From NCBI RefSeq assembly GCF_023155275.1, contig NZ_JALMUV010000020.1:56590-120589 (forward strand): a stretch of 64,000 bases of DNA, given 5' to 3'. This document shows, in pieces, positions 41,677-50,907 of this stretch; the stretch's first letter is position 1, and the number at the start of each line of letters is the position of its first letter. Both the position numbers and the translations under genes were made by a program. The notes beneath the pieces are model-generated. The model was given only the letters and a program-made list of their open reading frames with translations. It was not told where the DNA came from and made no database searches. Source of the DNA: Streptomyces rhizoryzae (lineage in GTDB: Bacteria > Actinomycetota > Actinomycetes > Streptomycetales > Streptomycetaceae).

Positions 41677-42864
41677 GTGCAGCCCGCCCGCAGCGCCTTC
41701 GCCCGCCTGCGCCACCTGCTCCAGGACGTCCCGGCACCGCCCGGCCTCGACCCCGTCCAGCTGCACCTCGGGGAATCGCGGCTGGACACCCTCGCCGCCG
41801 ACACCGCACCGCTGGCCGACCCGGACGGCTGGACCCGCTACCCCCGGCCCGGCGGCACCCCCGCCCTGCGCACCGCCTACCACGGCTGGCTGGCACGCCG
41901 CTTCGGCGTCCGGCGCGCCCTGGCCGACGGCCGGCTGGCCACCGAGCCCACCCCCGGCACCAAACAGGCCCTCGCGGTCGCCCTCGCCCAGGCCGTCCGC
42001 CGCCACCGCGGCCCCGGCACCCCGGCCGTCATTCTCCCCAACCCCTTCTACCCCACCTACCTCGCCGCCACCGAGGAGGCCGGCGCCCGCCCGGTCTTCT
42101 ACACCCTCGACGACCCCGCCGACCCCGCCCCGCTCGCCGCCGCCCTCGACGCGGCGGGCGGGCACGCCGCCGCGGTCATCGTCTGCAACCCCGGCAACCC
42201 GCGCGGCGAGATCCTGCCCGCCGGCGCCCTCGCCCGGGCCGCCACGGCCGCCGCGGCCGCCGGCGCCCTGCTCCTCGTCGACGAGTGCTACACCGACCTG
42301 TCCTACGGGCCCCCGCCCCCCGGCTACCTCACGCTGACCGAGCACGGAACCGGCGGCCCCGGCCCGTTCCTCGTCCTGCACAGCCTCTCCAAGCGGTCCC
42401 GCGCCCCCGGCCTGCGCAGCGGCTTCGCCGCCGGCGACCCGGCCACCGTGGCCGACTACGCCCGCTACAACCACCTCTGCGGCGTCTCCACCCCGCTGCC
42501 CGTCTGCGACGTCGCCGCCGCCCTGTGGTCCGACGACACCCACGTCCGGCACGCCCGCGGCGCGCTCGCCGCGAACTGGGACGCCGCCGACACCCTCCTC
42601 GCCGCCGTGCCCGGCTACCGGCGCGCCGAAGCCGGCTTCTTCCTCTGGCTGCCGGTCGGCGACGACGAGACCACCGCCCGCCGGCTGTGGCGCGACCACG
42701 CCCTGACCGCCATGCCCGGCCGCTACCTCGCCGCCGACGGCCCCGACGGGCACAACCCGGGCACCGGCCACCTCCGCATCGCCCTCGTCCACGACCGCCC
42801 CGTCATGCGGCAGGCCCTGGACCGGCTGCGGGACGCCCTCACCCCCGACCGGGCCCACCGGTGA
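41677..42864 (+). CDS. Class I/II PLP aminotransferase (DapC/TabD-like)
   Basis: A 395-residue fold-type I aminotransferase. It has the substrate-end GGTPALRTAYHGWLARRF, the PLP-contacting VCNPGNPRGE, the Asp in LLVDECYTDLSY and the Schiff-base Lys in HSLSKRSRAPGLRSGF. It resembles N-succinyl-DAP aminotransferases of actinomycetes. After DapD-type acylation it would install the second amino group, giving the N-acyl-diaminopimelate skeleton. The GTG start is three bases after the DapD-like stop, and the next gene overlaps its stop by GTGA, so it is within one transcript. Confidence 0.92.
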   Translation: MQPARSAFARLRHLLQDVPAPPGLDPVQLHLGESRLDTLAADTAPLADPDGWTRYPRPGGTPALRTAYHGWLARRFGVRRALADGRLATEPTPGTKQALAVALAQAVRRHRGPGTPAVILPNPFYPTYLAATEEAGARPVFYTLDDPADPAPLAAALDAAGGHAAAVIVCNPGNPRGEILPAGALARAATAAAAAGALLLVDECYTDLSYGPPPPGYLTLTEHGTGGPGPFLVLHSLSKRSRAPGLRSGFAAGDPATVADYARYNHLCGVSTPLPVCDVAAALWSDDTHVRHARGALAANWDAADTLLAAVPGYRRAEAGFFLWLPVGDDETTARRLWRDHALTAMPGRYLAADGPDGHNPGTGHLRIALVHDRPVMRQALDRLRDALTPDRAHR

Positions 42865-44345
42865 CCGCCGACGGGCCGGCCACCGCACCGGCACCCCACG
42901 GCACCGGACGGGACCGGGCCGACCGCCCGCCGCACCCCGAGGACACCGGGTACCGCAAGACCCTCAAGCCCCGCCACCTGACCATGATGGCGCTCGGCAG
43001 CACCCTGGGCACCGGCCTGTTCCTCGGCGCCGGCGGCCGGCTGGCCTCCGCCGGCCCCGCGCTGTTCCTCGCCTACGCCCTGGCCGGCGGCTTCGCCTGG
43101 TGCGTCGTCCGCGCCTTGGCCGAACTCATCCTGCACCGCCCCACCTCCGGCTCCTTCGTCTCCTACGCCCGGGAGTTCCTCGGCGAGAAGGGCGCCTACA
43201 CCGCCGGCTGGCTGTACTTCCTCAACTGGTCCACCGGCGGCGTCGCGGACATCACCGCCGCCGCCCTCTACAGCCGCTACTGGAGCCGCTTCACCACCGT
43301 CCCGCAATGGGTGCTGGCCCTCCTCGCCCTCGCCGTGGTGCTCGCCCTCAACCTCTTCTCCGTGCGGGTCTTCGGCGAGCTGGAATTCTGGTTCGCCTTC
43401 GTCAAGGTCGCCGCGCTCACCGCCTTCATGGCCCTCGGCCTGGTCCTCCTGGCGACCCGCCACCCGGTGGGCGGACAGCCGCCCGGCCTCGGCGTCCTCA
43501 CCGGCCACGGCGGCCTCTTCCCGCACGGCCCGCTGCCCGTCGTCCTGGTCCTGCAAGGCGTCGTCTTCGCCTACGCGGGCATCGAACTCGTCGGCGTCAC
43601 CGCGGGGGAGACCGCCGCCCCGCGTGCCGTCGTACCGCGCGCCGTCACCGCCCTCACCTGGCGCATCGCCCTCTTCTACGCCGGCTCGGTGCTGCTGCTC
43701 GCCCTGCTCCTGCCCTGGGACCGCTACGACGGCGCACAGAGCCCGTTCGTGACCGTCCTGACCCGGATCGGCGTCCCGATGGCCGGCGACGCGATGAACC
43801 TCGTGGTGCTGACCGCCGCGCTCTCCAGCCTCAACTCCGGCCTCTACTCCACCGGACGGATCCTGCGCTCGATGGCCCTGGCCGGCTCGGCACCGCGCTT
43901 CACCGCCACGATGAGCCGCCACGGGGTGCCCTACGGCGGCATCCTGCTCACCTCGGGTGTGTGCGCGGCCGGCGTCGGCCTCAACTACCTCGTTCCGGAG
44001 CGGGCGTTCGAGATCGTCCTCAACCTCTCCGCCCTGACCGCCCTGGGCATGTGGAGCGCCATCGTCATCTGCCACCTGGCGTTCCTCCGCCGGGCCGGGG
44101 ACGGACGGGTCACCCGGCCCTCGTTCCGGCTGCCGCTGGCGCCGGTCACCGACTACGCCACCCTCGCCTTCCTCCTCGGCATCGCCGTGCTGATGTGGCA
44201 GGACCCCGGCACCGGCCGCGCGACCGTCCTGGCCGCCCCCGTCCTCGCCGCCGCGCTCACCGCCGGCTGGTTCGCCGTCCGCCGGCGCGTCACCGCCCCC
44301 GGCGCGGCCCCACCCCCCGGCCGGCAACGAAGGGACACCCCGTGA
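42861..44345 (+). CDS. APC family amino acid permease
   Basis: A 494-residue membrane protein with twelve predicted helices. The consensus start of the family is present (LKPRHLTMMALGSTLGTGLFLGAG, with the unwound helix 1 Gly-rich site), and FAYAGIELVGVTAGE occurs in the middle, as in GABA, lysine and arginine permeases. It may take up a precursor amino acid or dipeptide, or export the product. It overlaps the aminotransferase (GTGA) and the MFS gene (GTGA), so it is co-translated in block III. Confidence 0.92.
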   Translation: MTADGPATAPAPHGTGRDRADRPPHPEDTGYRKTLKPRHLTMMALGSTLGTGLFLGAGGRLASAGPALFLAYALAGGFAWCVVRALAELILHRPTSGSFVSYAREFLGEKGAYTAGWLYFLNWSTGGVADITAAALYSRYWSRFTTVPQWVLALLALAVVLALNLFSVRVFGELEFWFAFVKVAALTAFMALGLVLLATRHPVGGQPPGLGVLTGHGGLFPHGPLPVVLVLQGVVFAYAGIELVGVTAGETAAPRAVVPRAVTALTWRIALFYAGSVLLLALLLPWDRYDGAQSPFVTVLTRIGVPMAGDAMNLVVLTAALSSLNSGLYSTGRILRSMALAGSAPRFTATMSRHGVPYGGILLTSGVCAAGVGLNYLVPERAFEIVLNLSALTALGMWSAIVICHLAFLRRAGDGRVTRPSFRLPLAPVTDYATLAFLLGIAVLMWQDPGTGRATVLAAPVLAAALTAGWFAVRRRVTAPGAAPPPGRQRRDTP

Positions 44346-45667
44346 CCAGGCCCTCCGGCACCACCGCCGCCGGCACCGGCGACCGGCCACCCCACGACGG
44401 CCCCGCCGCCCCCGCCCCGCCCAGCCGCCGCCGCGCCCTGGCCGCAGCCGCCATCGGCAACGTCGTGGAGTGGTACGACTGGCACCTCTACACCTTCCTC
44501 GCCGGCTACCTCACCGCCGACGTCTTCCCCGCCGCGGCCGGCACCTCCCTGGTGCCGCTGCTGTCGCTGTTCGCCGTCTTCGCGGTCGGCTTCTTCATGC
44601 GCCCGGTCGGCGGCCTGCTGCTCGGCGCCGTCGCCGACCGCCACGGCCGCCGCACCGCCCTGACCGCCACCCTCCTCATGATGGGCGGCAGCAGCCTGGC
44701 CATGGCGCTCACCCCCGCCTACGCCACCGCCGGCCTCCTGGGGCCCGTCGTGCTCACCCTCGCCCGCCTCCTCCAAGGGCTCTCGGCCGGCGGCGAGTTC
44801 ACCGCCAGCACCACCTTCCTCGTCGAATCCGCGGGGCCCGGCCGGCGCGGCCTGTTCGCCAGCTTCCACTACCTGGCCGCCACCGCCGGCCAGCTCCTGG
44901 CCTCCGGAACCGCCGCCCTCCTGGTGGCCTGCCTGGACGACCGCGCGATGCACGCCTGGGGCTGGCGCCTGCCGTTCCTGCTGGGCGCCCTGCTCAGCCT
45001 CGTCGGCCTGTGGATCCGCCGCGGCGTCGCCGAACCCCGCAGCGCACGGCAGCGGCAGGAACGCCCCAAGGTGTTCGACGCCCTCCGCACCCACCCCAGG
45101 GAATCCCTGCTGATCTGCGGCATCACCATCGGCGGCACCGTCGCCTTCTACACCTGGACCTCCTACCTCCCCACCTACGCACACCTCAACGCCGGAACCG
45201 ACCAGGGCACCGCCCTGCTCGCCGGCACCCTCGCCCTGCTGCTGTTCGCCCTCGTCCAGCCACTGGCCGGCCTGCTCTCGGACCGGATCGGCCGCCGCCC
45301 CCTGCTGCTCGGGTTCGCGGCCGGCTCCGCCCTGCTCTGCGTACCGCTGCTCAACCTGCTGACCGGCTCGTTCCTCTCCCTCCTCCTCGTCCAGTGCGCC
45401 GGCCTGCTGCTGCTCACCGGCTACACCGCCATCGCCGCCGCGGTCAACGCCGAGGTCTTCCCCGCCCGGGTCCGCGCCGCGGGCATCGGCTTCCCCTACT
45501 CCCTCACCGTGGCGCTCTTCGGCGGCACCGCCCCCTACGTCGGCACCCTCTTCGCCCAACTGCACCTCCCCGACGCCTTCCCCTGGTACGTCGCGGCCCT
45601 CTGCCTGCTGTCCGCACCGGTCTTCCTGCGCCTGCCCGAGACCGCGCACCGGCCCCTGGAACGGTGA
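44342..45667 (+). CDS. MFS transporter (metabolite:H+ symporter type)
   Basis: A 441-residue major facilitator with the MHS-family start AIGNVVEWYDWHLYTFLAGYL, the loop 2-3 motif GAVADRHGRRTAL and LLQGLSAGGEFTAS. ProP, KgtP and shikimate permeases have the same layout. About twelve helices are visible. As the last gene of block III it may carry an amino-acid-like product or precursor; tabtoxin clusters also encode a transport protein (TblR). The gene converges on the regulator, with only 12 bp between stops. Confidence 0.92.
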   Translation: MTRPSGTTAAGTGDRPPHDGPAAPAPPSRRRALAAAAIGNVVEWYDWHLYTFLAGYLTADVFPAAAGTSLVPLLSLFAVFAVGFFMRPVGGLLLGAVADRHGRRTALTATLLMMGGSSLAMALTPAYATAGLLGPVVLTLARLLQGLSAGGEFTASTTFLVESAGPGRRGLFASFHYLAATAGQLLASGTAALLVACLDDRAMHAWGWRLPFLLGALLSLVGLWIRRGVAEPRSARQRQERPKVFDALRTHPRESLLICGITIGGTVAFYTWTSYLPTYAHLNAGTDQGTALLAGTLALLLFALVQPLAGLLSDRIGRRPLLLGFAAGSALLCVPLLNLLTGSFLSLLLVQCAGLLLLTGYTAIAAAVNAEVFPARVRAAGIGFPYSLTVALFGGTAPYVGTLFAQLHLPDAFPWYVAALCLLSAPVFLRLPETAHRPLER

Positions 45668-45679
45668 CCGGCCATGACC

Positions 45680-46747
45680 TCACGACACGTGGTTCTGCAA
45701 CGCCAGCAGATATCCGGCCTGAAACCGGCTCTCGGCATCGAGCGCGGCCATGATCTCGGCCACATGGCGGCGGCAGGTCCGCACCGACATCCCCAGCCGC
45801 CGCGCGACCGCCGCGTCCGTCATGCCCTCCGACAGCAGCCGCACGATGGCCTCCTTCAGGTCATCGGTGATCTCCGCCTGGGTCTCCGCGTCGACCACCA
45901 GCGGATCGGCGGCCAGCCACAGCCGCTCGTACGACTCCACCATGAACGCCACCACATGCGGATCCCGCACCAGCGCCGCCGCGTTGGGATTGTCCGGCAC
46001 CGGGATCAGCGCCGCCTGCCGGTCGAAGACCAGCAGCCGCATGAACTGGTCGTCCAGCGTCCGCACCTGCGCCCCCAGCCGGGTCACCTGCTCCACGTAC
46101 GAGGACGTGCCCCGGCTGTACCGGGCGGTGTGCTGGTAGAGGATGCGCATCTCCACGCCCTTGCGGAGCGTCGCGATGTCCCGCGGCGCCGCCTCCTGGA
46201 GGACGTCCTCCCGGCGCCCGCCACCGGGCTGCGCCGTCAGGATCTCCGTGGTGCTCTGCTCGACCAGCTCGGCGATCACCGCCCGCACCTCGTCGAGGCT
46301 CTCCAGCAACTCGACCTGGTGCCCGCCGCGCCGCGCCGACCGGCCGGCCTCGAACAGCGGCAGGAACGCCATCAGCCGCCGCCGCTGCTCCTCTATCTGG
46401 AGCCGCCGGGCCCGGATCTCCCGCTCCAGGGGACCCAGCAGCCGGCTCACCGTCACGTCGGGGGAGACCGGCACCAGCTCCTGATCGGGACCCGTGCGCA
46501 GCAGCCCCCAGGCCGTCAACTGGTCGACGGCCGCCCCGAACTCCGCCGGGGACAGGCCGAGCAGCCCCGCGGCCGCCGCACCGTCCAGCTCCCCGCCCAA
46601 GGGGCGGGCCACCACGTACTCGTAGACCCGCTCCAGCGTCTCCTGGCTGGGCGGGCACTGCTCCACCGGGCCGGCGGGCTCCGGGGCCGGACCTGGTGGC
46701 GGCCCGGCATGCCGCCACCCGAGCTGGGTCGGGGGAATCATGACCAT
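45680..46747 (-). CDS. LuxR-type helix-turn-helix regulator, likely cluster regulator
   Basis: A 355-residue protein. The C-terminal LuxR/GerE DNA-binding helix-turn-helix is clear: LLSEGMTDAAVARRLGMSVRTCRRHVAEIMAALDAESRFQAG. The N-terminal part has a TrmB-like winged region (YEYVVARPLGGELDGAAAAGLLGLSPAEFGAAVDQL), and the middle resembles the phospholipase-D-like/TrmB domain of Streptomyces orphan LuxR proteins (RILYQHTARYSRGTSSYVEQV). The start was chosen by AGGAGG upstream. It is the only transcription factor between blocks III and IV and therefore the first candidate to bind the two 27-bp palindromes. Confidence 0.9.
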   Translation of the reverse strand: MVMIPPTQLGWRHAGPPPGPAPEPAGPVEQCPPSQETLERVYEYVVARPLGGELDGAAAAGLLGLSPAEFGAAVDQLTAWGLLRTGPDQELVPVSPDVTVSRLLGPLEREIRARRLQIEEQRRRLMAFLPLFEAGRSARRGGHQVELLESLDEVRAVIAELVEQSTTEILTAQPGGGRREDVLQEAAPRDIATLRKGVEMRILYQHTARYSRGTSSYVEQVTRLGAQVRTLDDQFMRLLVFDRQAALIPVPDNPNAAALVRDPHVVAFMVESYERLWLAADPLVVDAETQAEITDDLKEAIVRLLSEGMTDAAVARRLGMSVRTCRRHVAEIMAALDAESRFQAGYLLALQNHVS

Positions 46748-47015
46748 TTCTGATGCACCTCCTGGCACAGCGCTGCCGCATGACGCCGCGACGCGGTGGC
46801 CGACTTCGGGGAGCGAATCCGATGAGGGGATCCCGACCACGACCTTGGGGGCGGGGAGGCGGCCGTGGGCCCACGACCTCGGGGGCACGGCGCAGCCACG
46901 GCAGGAGCGCCGTCGCGCACGGTTCCTCCGGGAACCATGGTGGCGCCCCAAGACACGGATAAGGGGTGGCTTTTGGACGATTCTGGCACGCGCGCACCGC
47001 GGCGCACAGCAGGGC

Positions 47016-48662
47016 TCAGAGCCGTGCCAGCTCCGCGGTGAGCAGATCCAGCCCCATCGGCCCCAGCCCCAGCGCGTCCCGGTGGAACGCCTTCGGATCG
47101 AACGCCGCCCCCTTGGCGCGCCGCTGCGCCTCCCGGGCCCGCAACCACACCCGCTCACCCACCTTGTAGGCCAGCGCCTGGCCCGGCAGCCCCAGATACC
47201 GGTCGATCTCGAAGTCCAGGTACGCGGCGCCCTCGGGCACCCGTCCGCCCAGGAACTCCCGGCCCAGCTCCCGCGTCCAGCGCTCCCCCTCGTGGAAGCC
47301 GGTGCCGCGCGGGATCTCCAGCTCCAGATGCAGGCCGATGTCCAGGACCACCCGGGCGGCGCGCAGCTGCTGCCCGGACGCCAGCGCCCCGAGCCGGTGC
47401 GCCGGATGCCGGAAGCCGCCGAGTTCGGCCATCAGCTGCTCCGCGTACAGGCCCCAGCCCTCGGCATGCCCCACGTGCAGCTCCGACGCCACCCGCTGGA
47501 ACCGGGTGAGCGCGGGGTTCAGCACCGTGCCGCCCAGCTGGAGATGGTGGCCCGGGACCCCCTCGTGGTACATCGTCGCCGGCACCGTCCAGGTGGGTAT
47601 CACCGCGTCCGGGCCGGGCACCGTCCACCAGACCTGGCCCGGCCGGGACAGGTCCTCGGCCGGCGCCAGGTAGGAGATCCCGCCCGCGCCGGTCGGCGGG
47701 ATCCGGCACTCGATCCGGCGCAGCGCGGGCGGGATGTCGAAGTGCACCCCGGCCAGCTCGTCCAGGGCCCGCTCGGCCAGCTCCTGGAGGTGGCGGCGGA
47801 ACGCCTCGGCGCCGCGCACCTGATGGGCGGGGTCGGCGTCCAGGGCGGCGAACACCGCGGGCAGCGGCTCACCCGGCAGGATCTCCCCGCCCAGCTCCGC
47901 CATCTCCCGCTCGATCCGGGCCAGTTCCGCCCAGCCCCAGGCATAGGTCTCCTCCAGGTCCAGCACACTGCCCAGGTGCTTGCGGACCTCCAGGGCGTAC
48001 CGGTCCCGGCCGACGGCGTCCCGCTCCGGCGCGTACGGCAGCAGCTCGCCGGTCAGGAAAGCGGCGAACCCGGTGAGTGCCGCCCCGGCGGCCCGCGCCG
48101 CCCGCTCCGCGTCCGGCCGCAGCCGGTCGTCGGGGCAGCGGGCGGCCAGCTCGGCGAAGTACCCGGCGGTCGGCGCGCACTGCCCGGCGGTGCCGGCGAC
48201 CTGCCGGCGCGCGGCCACCCGCCCCTCCCGGCGGGCGGCGCCCAGGCTCTCCCGGTGGCCCGCCAGCGCCGCCGGAATACCGCGCAGCCGGGCGGTCACG
48301 TCCGGCCAGACGGTCCGCTCGCCCTGGTCGAGGAGTTCGACGGCCTGGCGCAGGCGCTGGAGCGGCCCGTCCACGACATTGACGTCGGCGTCCGGGATCC
48401 GGGCGTCGGCCAGGGCCAGCTCCACCTCCAGCCGCTCCCGCAGCACCCGCGCCGCGATCCGGTCCCGCTCGCCGGCCACGGGGAGGGCGGTGAGCGCGGA
48501 CAGGGTGCGGCGGGCCAGACCGGTCCTGGCCGCCCAGCCGGCGGGGCCGTAGTCGGTCAGCGCCGACTCCTGCCCGGCGATGCCCATCATCGCGGCCTGA
48601 CACGGGTCCAGGCGGGCGAATTCCCCGGTATAGGACGCTGCGAGATCATCCAGAGCGGTCAT
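47016..48662 (-). CDS. DUF885 metallopeptidase-like protein
   Basis: A 548-residue cytoplasmic protein starting MTALDDLAASYTGEF. The zinc site typical of DUF885 is TMYHEGVPGHHLQLGG (HExxxGHH form), and GWGLYAEQLMAELGG follows with the further Glu ligand, in the usual order. The family has peptidase or carboxypeptidase-like activity in known cases. Such genes are common outside clusters in Streptomyces. A role in splitting a dipeptide prodrug, as TabP does for tabtoxin, is possible but rests only on location. It is transcribed away from block IV. Confidence 0.85.
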   Translation of the reverse strand: MTALDDLAASYTGEFARLDPCQAAMMGIAGQESALTDYGPAGWAARTGLARRTLSALTALPVAGERDRIAARVLRERLEVELALADARIPDADVNVVDGPLQRLRQAVELLDQGERTVWPDVTARLRGIPAALAGHRESLGAARREGRVAARRQVAGTAGQCAPTAGYFAELAARCPDDRLRPDAERAARAAGAALTGFAAFLTGELLPYAPERDAVGRDRYALEVRKHLGSVLDLEETYAWGWAELARIEREMAELGGEILPGEPLPAVFAALDADPAHQVRGAEAFRRHLQELAERALDELAGVHFDIPPALRRIECRIPPTGAGGISYLAPAEDLSRPGQVWWTVPGPDAVIPTWTVPATMYHEGVPGHHLQLGGTVLNPALTRFQRVASELHVGHAEGWGLYAEQLMAELGGFRHPAHRLGALASGQQLRAARVVLDIGLHLELEIPRGTGFHEGERWTRELGREFLGGRVPEGAAYLDFEIDRYLGLPGQALAYKVGERVWLRAREAQRRAKGAAFDPKAFHRDALGLGPMGLDLLTAELARL

Positions 48663-49069
48663 GGAGGTACGGTAACCGCCCGTCGACCTGCTGTGATCAC
48701 CTTGCGGCCGATCGCACCGTCCTTTTACTTTCCCTATTCCTCCGGCCCGCTTTCCTGTGACATACGCCACCTTGTGACCGCCGAGTGCGGCCCCATAGCC
48801 TGGGAAAGCCCTTATGTTTCCCGGCATTTGACCGCGCGTAAGGTATTCAACGGCCCGGCGGCGGAGTCGCGGCCGACGTCCTTTGCGACGGGTTTCCCCG
48901 CGTGCACCGGATGCCCTCGATATGGCCGGAACGCACAGGGTCCCGGCCCCCGGCACCACCCCGCTGGCCAGGCACTTGACCCGGCCGGACACCCTTTGCC
49001 CGGACAACCCCCGCGCCCCCGCAGCGCGCTGTTCCTTTCCTGCCCCTTCAGCACCTGGAGCAATAACGG
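48663..49069. promoter_or_regulatory. Divergent regulatory region upstream of block IV
   Basis: A 407-bp stretch without a gene between the DUF885 and cupin genes. It contains GGGAAA-N9-TTTCCC (48802-48822), a perfect 6-bp inverted repeat, and two CTKTGAC-like repeats (CTGTGAC and CTTGTGAC) just upstream. There is no copy of the 27-bp palindrome seen before blocks II and III. The promoter position is not certain. Confidence 0.4.
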
Positions 49070-49612
49070 ATGACGATTCAACCCCGCCTCGTGGTCACCG
49101 GCCGTCGTCCCGACGACACTTCCGTGGTGCTCAGTGACGGACCCGTCGAACCGATTACCGTCGGCGCCATTCCCGGCTCGGAGTTCTATCTGCTGTGGGG
49201 CACCGAGGACGGCCACGCCACCGTCGGGAATAAGCCAACCGAGCCAAAGATCCTGCCTTTCTTCGCCGGTACCGGCGGTACCCGATTCCTGCTGGCGCGC
49301 TATGCCCCCGAGTCCCGCACCCCCGAACCCGCCGGCGACCCCGCCCTCCTCGCCGCCGAGGTGGCCGAAAAACTCCCCGGCCTCACCGACGTCCTCGAAC
49401 CCGACGGCGCCGGCATGCACACCACCGACACCCTCGACTACGCCATCTGCCTGGAGGGCGAGCTGCACCTCGAACTCGACGACGGCGCCGAGGTCCGGCT
49501 CACCCCCGGCACCTGCGTCGTCCAGCAGGGGACCCGCCACAACTGGCACAACCGCGGCGACAAACCCGCGCTGATGTGCTTCATCGGGATCGGTGCCGCA
49601 CGCGAAGCCTGA
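49070..49612 (+). CDS. Cupin domain protein
   Basis: A 180-residue protein with one complete C-terminal cupin barrel: HTTDTLDYAICLEGELHLEL for motif 1 and GTCVVQQGTRHNWHNRGDKP for motif 2, with His residues that can hold a metal. The N-terminal half (EFYLLWGTEDGHATV, PFFAGTGGTRFLLARYAP) may be a degenerate partner domain. It could be an isomerase, a small oxygenase or a ligand sensor. The order cupin, MFS, ATP-grasp recalls bacB-bacE-bacD of bacilysin, another dipeptide antibiotic. It has no assigned step in tabtoxin synthesis that I know of. Confidence 0.85.
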   Translation: MTIQPRLVVTGRRPDDTSVVLSDGPVEPITVGAIPGSEFYLLWGTEDGHATVGNKPTEPKILPFFAGTGGTRFLLARYAPESRTPEPAGDPALLAAEVAEKLPGLTDVLEPDGAGMHTTDTLDYAICLEGELHLELDDGAEVRLTPGTCVVQQGTRHNWHNRGDKPALMCFIGIGAAREA

Positions 49613-49622
49613 GGAACGACCG

Positions 49623-50882
49623 GTGAAGACCTACCTCACGGTGCTCCGCATCGCCGACTACCGGAAGCTGTGGCTCGGCGCGGTGGCCAGCCTGATCGGC
49701 GACGGCGCCAGCTGGATCGCGATGTCCTGGCTCGCGGTGACCACCGGCGGCGCCGGCAGCCTGACCATTCTGGGCGCCTGCTACTTCGCCCCGGTCATCA
49801 TCGGCGGCCTGCTCGCCGGAAAGCTCGTCGACCGCTTCTCCCGGCGCCTGCTGCTGGTCACCGACAGCCTCGTCCGCGGCGCGGTGATGCTCTGCATCCC
49901 GCTGCTCGCCGCCCTCGGCCACCTCGCCCTGTGGCACCTGTACGCCGTGGCCGCCGTCTACGGGCTGTTCAAGATCCTCCCCATCGGGATCATCCCCACC
50001 GTCATCCCCGACCTCGTCCCGGCCCGCCACCTCAGCACCGGCATCGCCCTCGAAGCGGTCGCCACCGGTGCCGCCGGCCTCCTCGGCCCGATGGTCGGCG
50101 GCGCCCTGGTGCCGCTCATCGGCGCCAACTGGGTACTGGCCGTGGACGCCGCCAGCTACGTCGCCTTCGCCCTGGCGGTCCTCGGCATGAAGGCCCGGCT
50201 GGGCCGGCCCGCGCCCTCCCCGGACGGTGCCGCCGCGGCCCGCCGCACCAGCTGGGCGCCCGTCGTCGGCTTCCTCCGCCGCGACCGGGTGATGCTGGTC
50301 ATCACCGTCACCTTCACCCTCTTCAACATCTCCCTGGGCATGCTCACCGTCGCCCAGCCCTGGCTGGCGCACGAACGGCTCCCCGGCGGCGCCACCATGC
50401 TCGGCGCCCTGGCGGGCGTCCTGGCCGGCGCACAGCTCACCGGCTCGGTCATCGCCGGCGCCCTCCGGCCCGCCGCCCGCCCCATGCTCCGCATCGGTAC
50501 CCTGCAACTCCTCGCGGCCGGGGGCCTGTTGCTGCTGCTGGGCGCCCACCCCGTGCTCGTCCTCGTCGGCCAGGTGGTCTACGGCCTGCCCGACGCCATG
50601 GTGACCGTCTCCTCGCAGACCGTGCGGTACGCGCACACCCCCGAGGAACTGCGCGGCCGCACCATGACCCTGATGCGCACCCTCATGCTCAGCGCCCTCC
50701 CGATCGGCTCGGTCCTCGCCGGCCCGCTGCTCGACTCCGGCAACTACACCGCGATGGTCCTGGTCATGACCCTGCTCGCCGCCGTACCCGGCGTGCTCAG
50801 CCTCCTCGCCGCCCGCCACGACCCACCCACCGACCCGCCCGGCACAGCCGCACCCGCCCACCCCCACCTCGTCCAGGAATGA
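49623..50882 (+). CDS. MFS exporter
   Basis: A 419-residue major facilitator with twelve helices. GTG at 49623 was chosen because GAGGAACG precedes it and the following VKTYLTVLRIADYRKLWLG is the usual start of this DHA3-like group. Loop 2-3 reads LAGKLVDRFSRRLLLVTD. It resembles macrolide-efflux (MefA) and bacilysin-exporter (BacE) type proteins. Between a cupin and an ATP-grasp ligase gene it is the best candidate for product export and self-resistance in block IV. Confidence 0.9.
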   Translation: MKTYLTVLRIADYRKLWLGAVASLIGDGASWIAMSWLAVTTGGAGSLTILGACYFAPVIIGGLLAGKLVDRFSRRLLLVTDSLVRGAVMLCIPLLAALGHLALWHLYAVAAVYGLFKILPIGIIPTVIPDLVPARHLSTGIALEAVATGAAGLLGPMVGGALVPLIGANWVLAVDAASYVAFALAVLGMKARLGRPAPSPDGAAAARRTSWAPVVGFLRRDRVMLVITVTFTLFNISLGMLTVAQPWLAHERLPGGATMLGALAGVLAGAQLTGSVIAGALRPAARPMLRIGTLQLLAAGGLLLLLGAHPVLVLVGQVVYGLPDAMVTVSSQTVRYAHTPEELRGRTMTLMRTLMLSALPIGSVLAGPLLDSGNYTAMVLVMTLLAAVPGVLSLLAARHDPPTDPPGTAAPAHPHLVQE

Positions 50883-50907
50883 CCCCCACAGACGAAGGAC
50901 GCTCCGT

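Noticed and set aside
46748..47015. Possible small gene between the LuxR-type and DUF885 genes
   Set aside because: The available frames are Arg/Gly-rich with no ribosome site or family likeness; the stretch more likely holds the regulator promoter.
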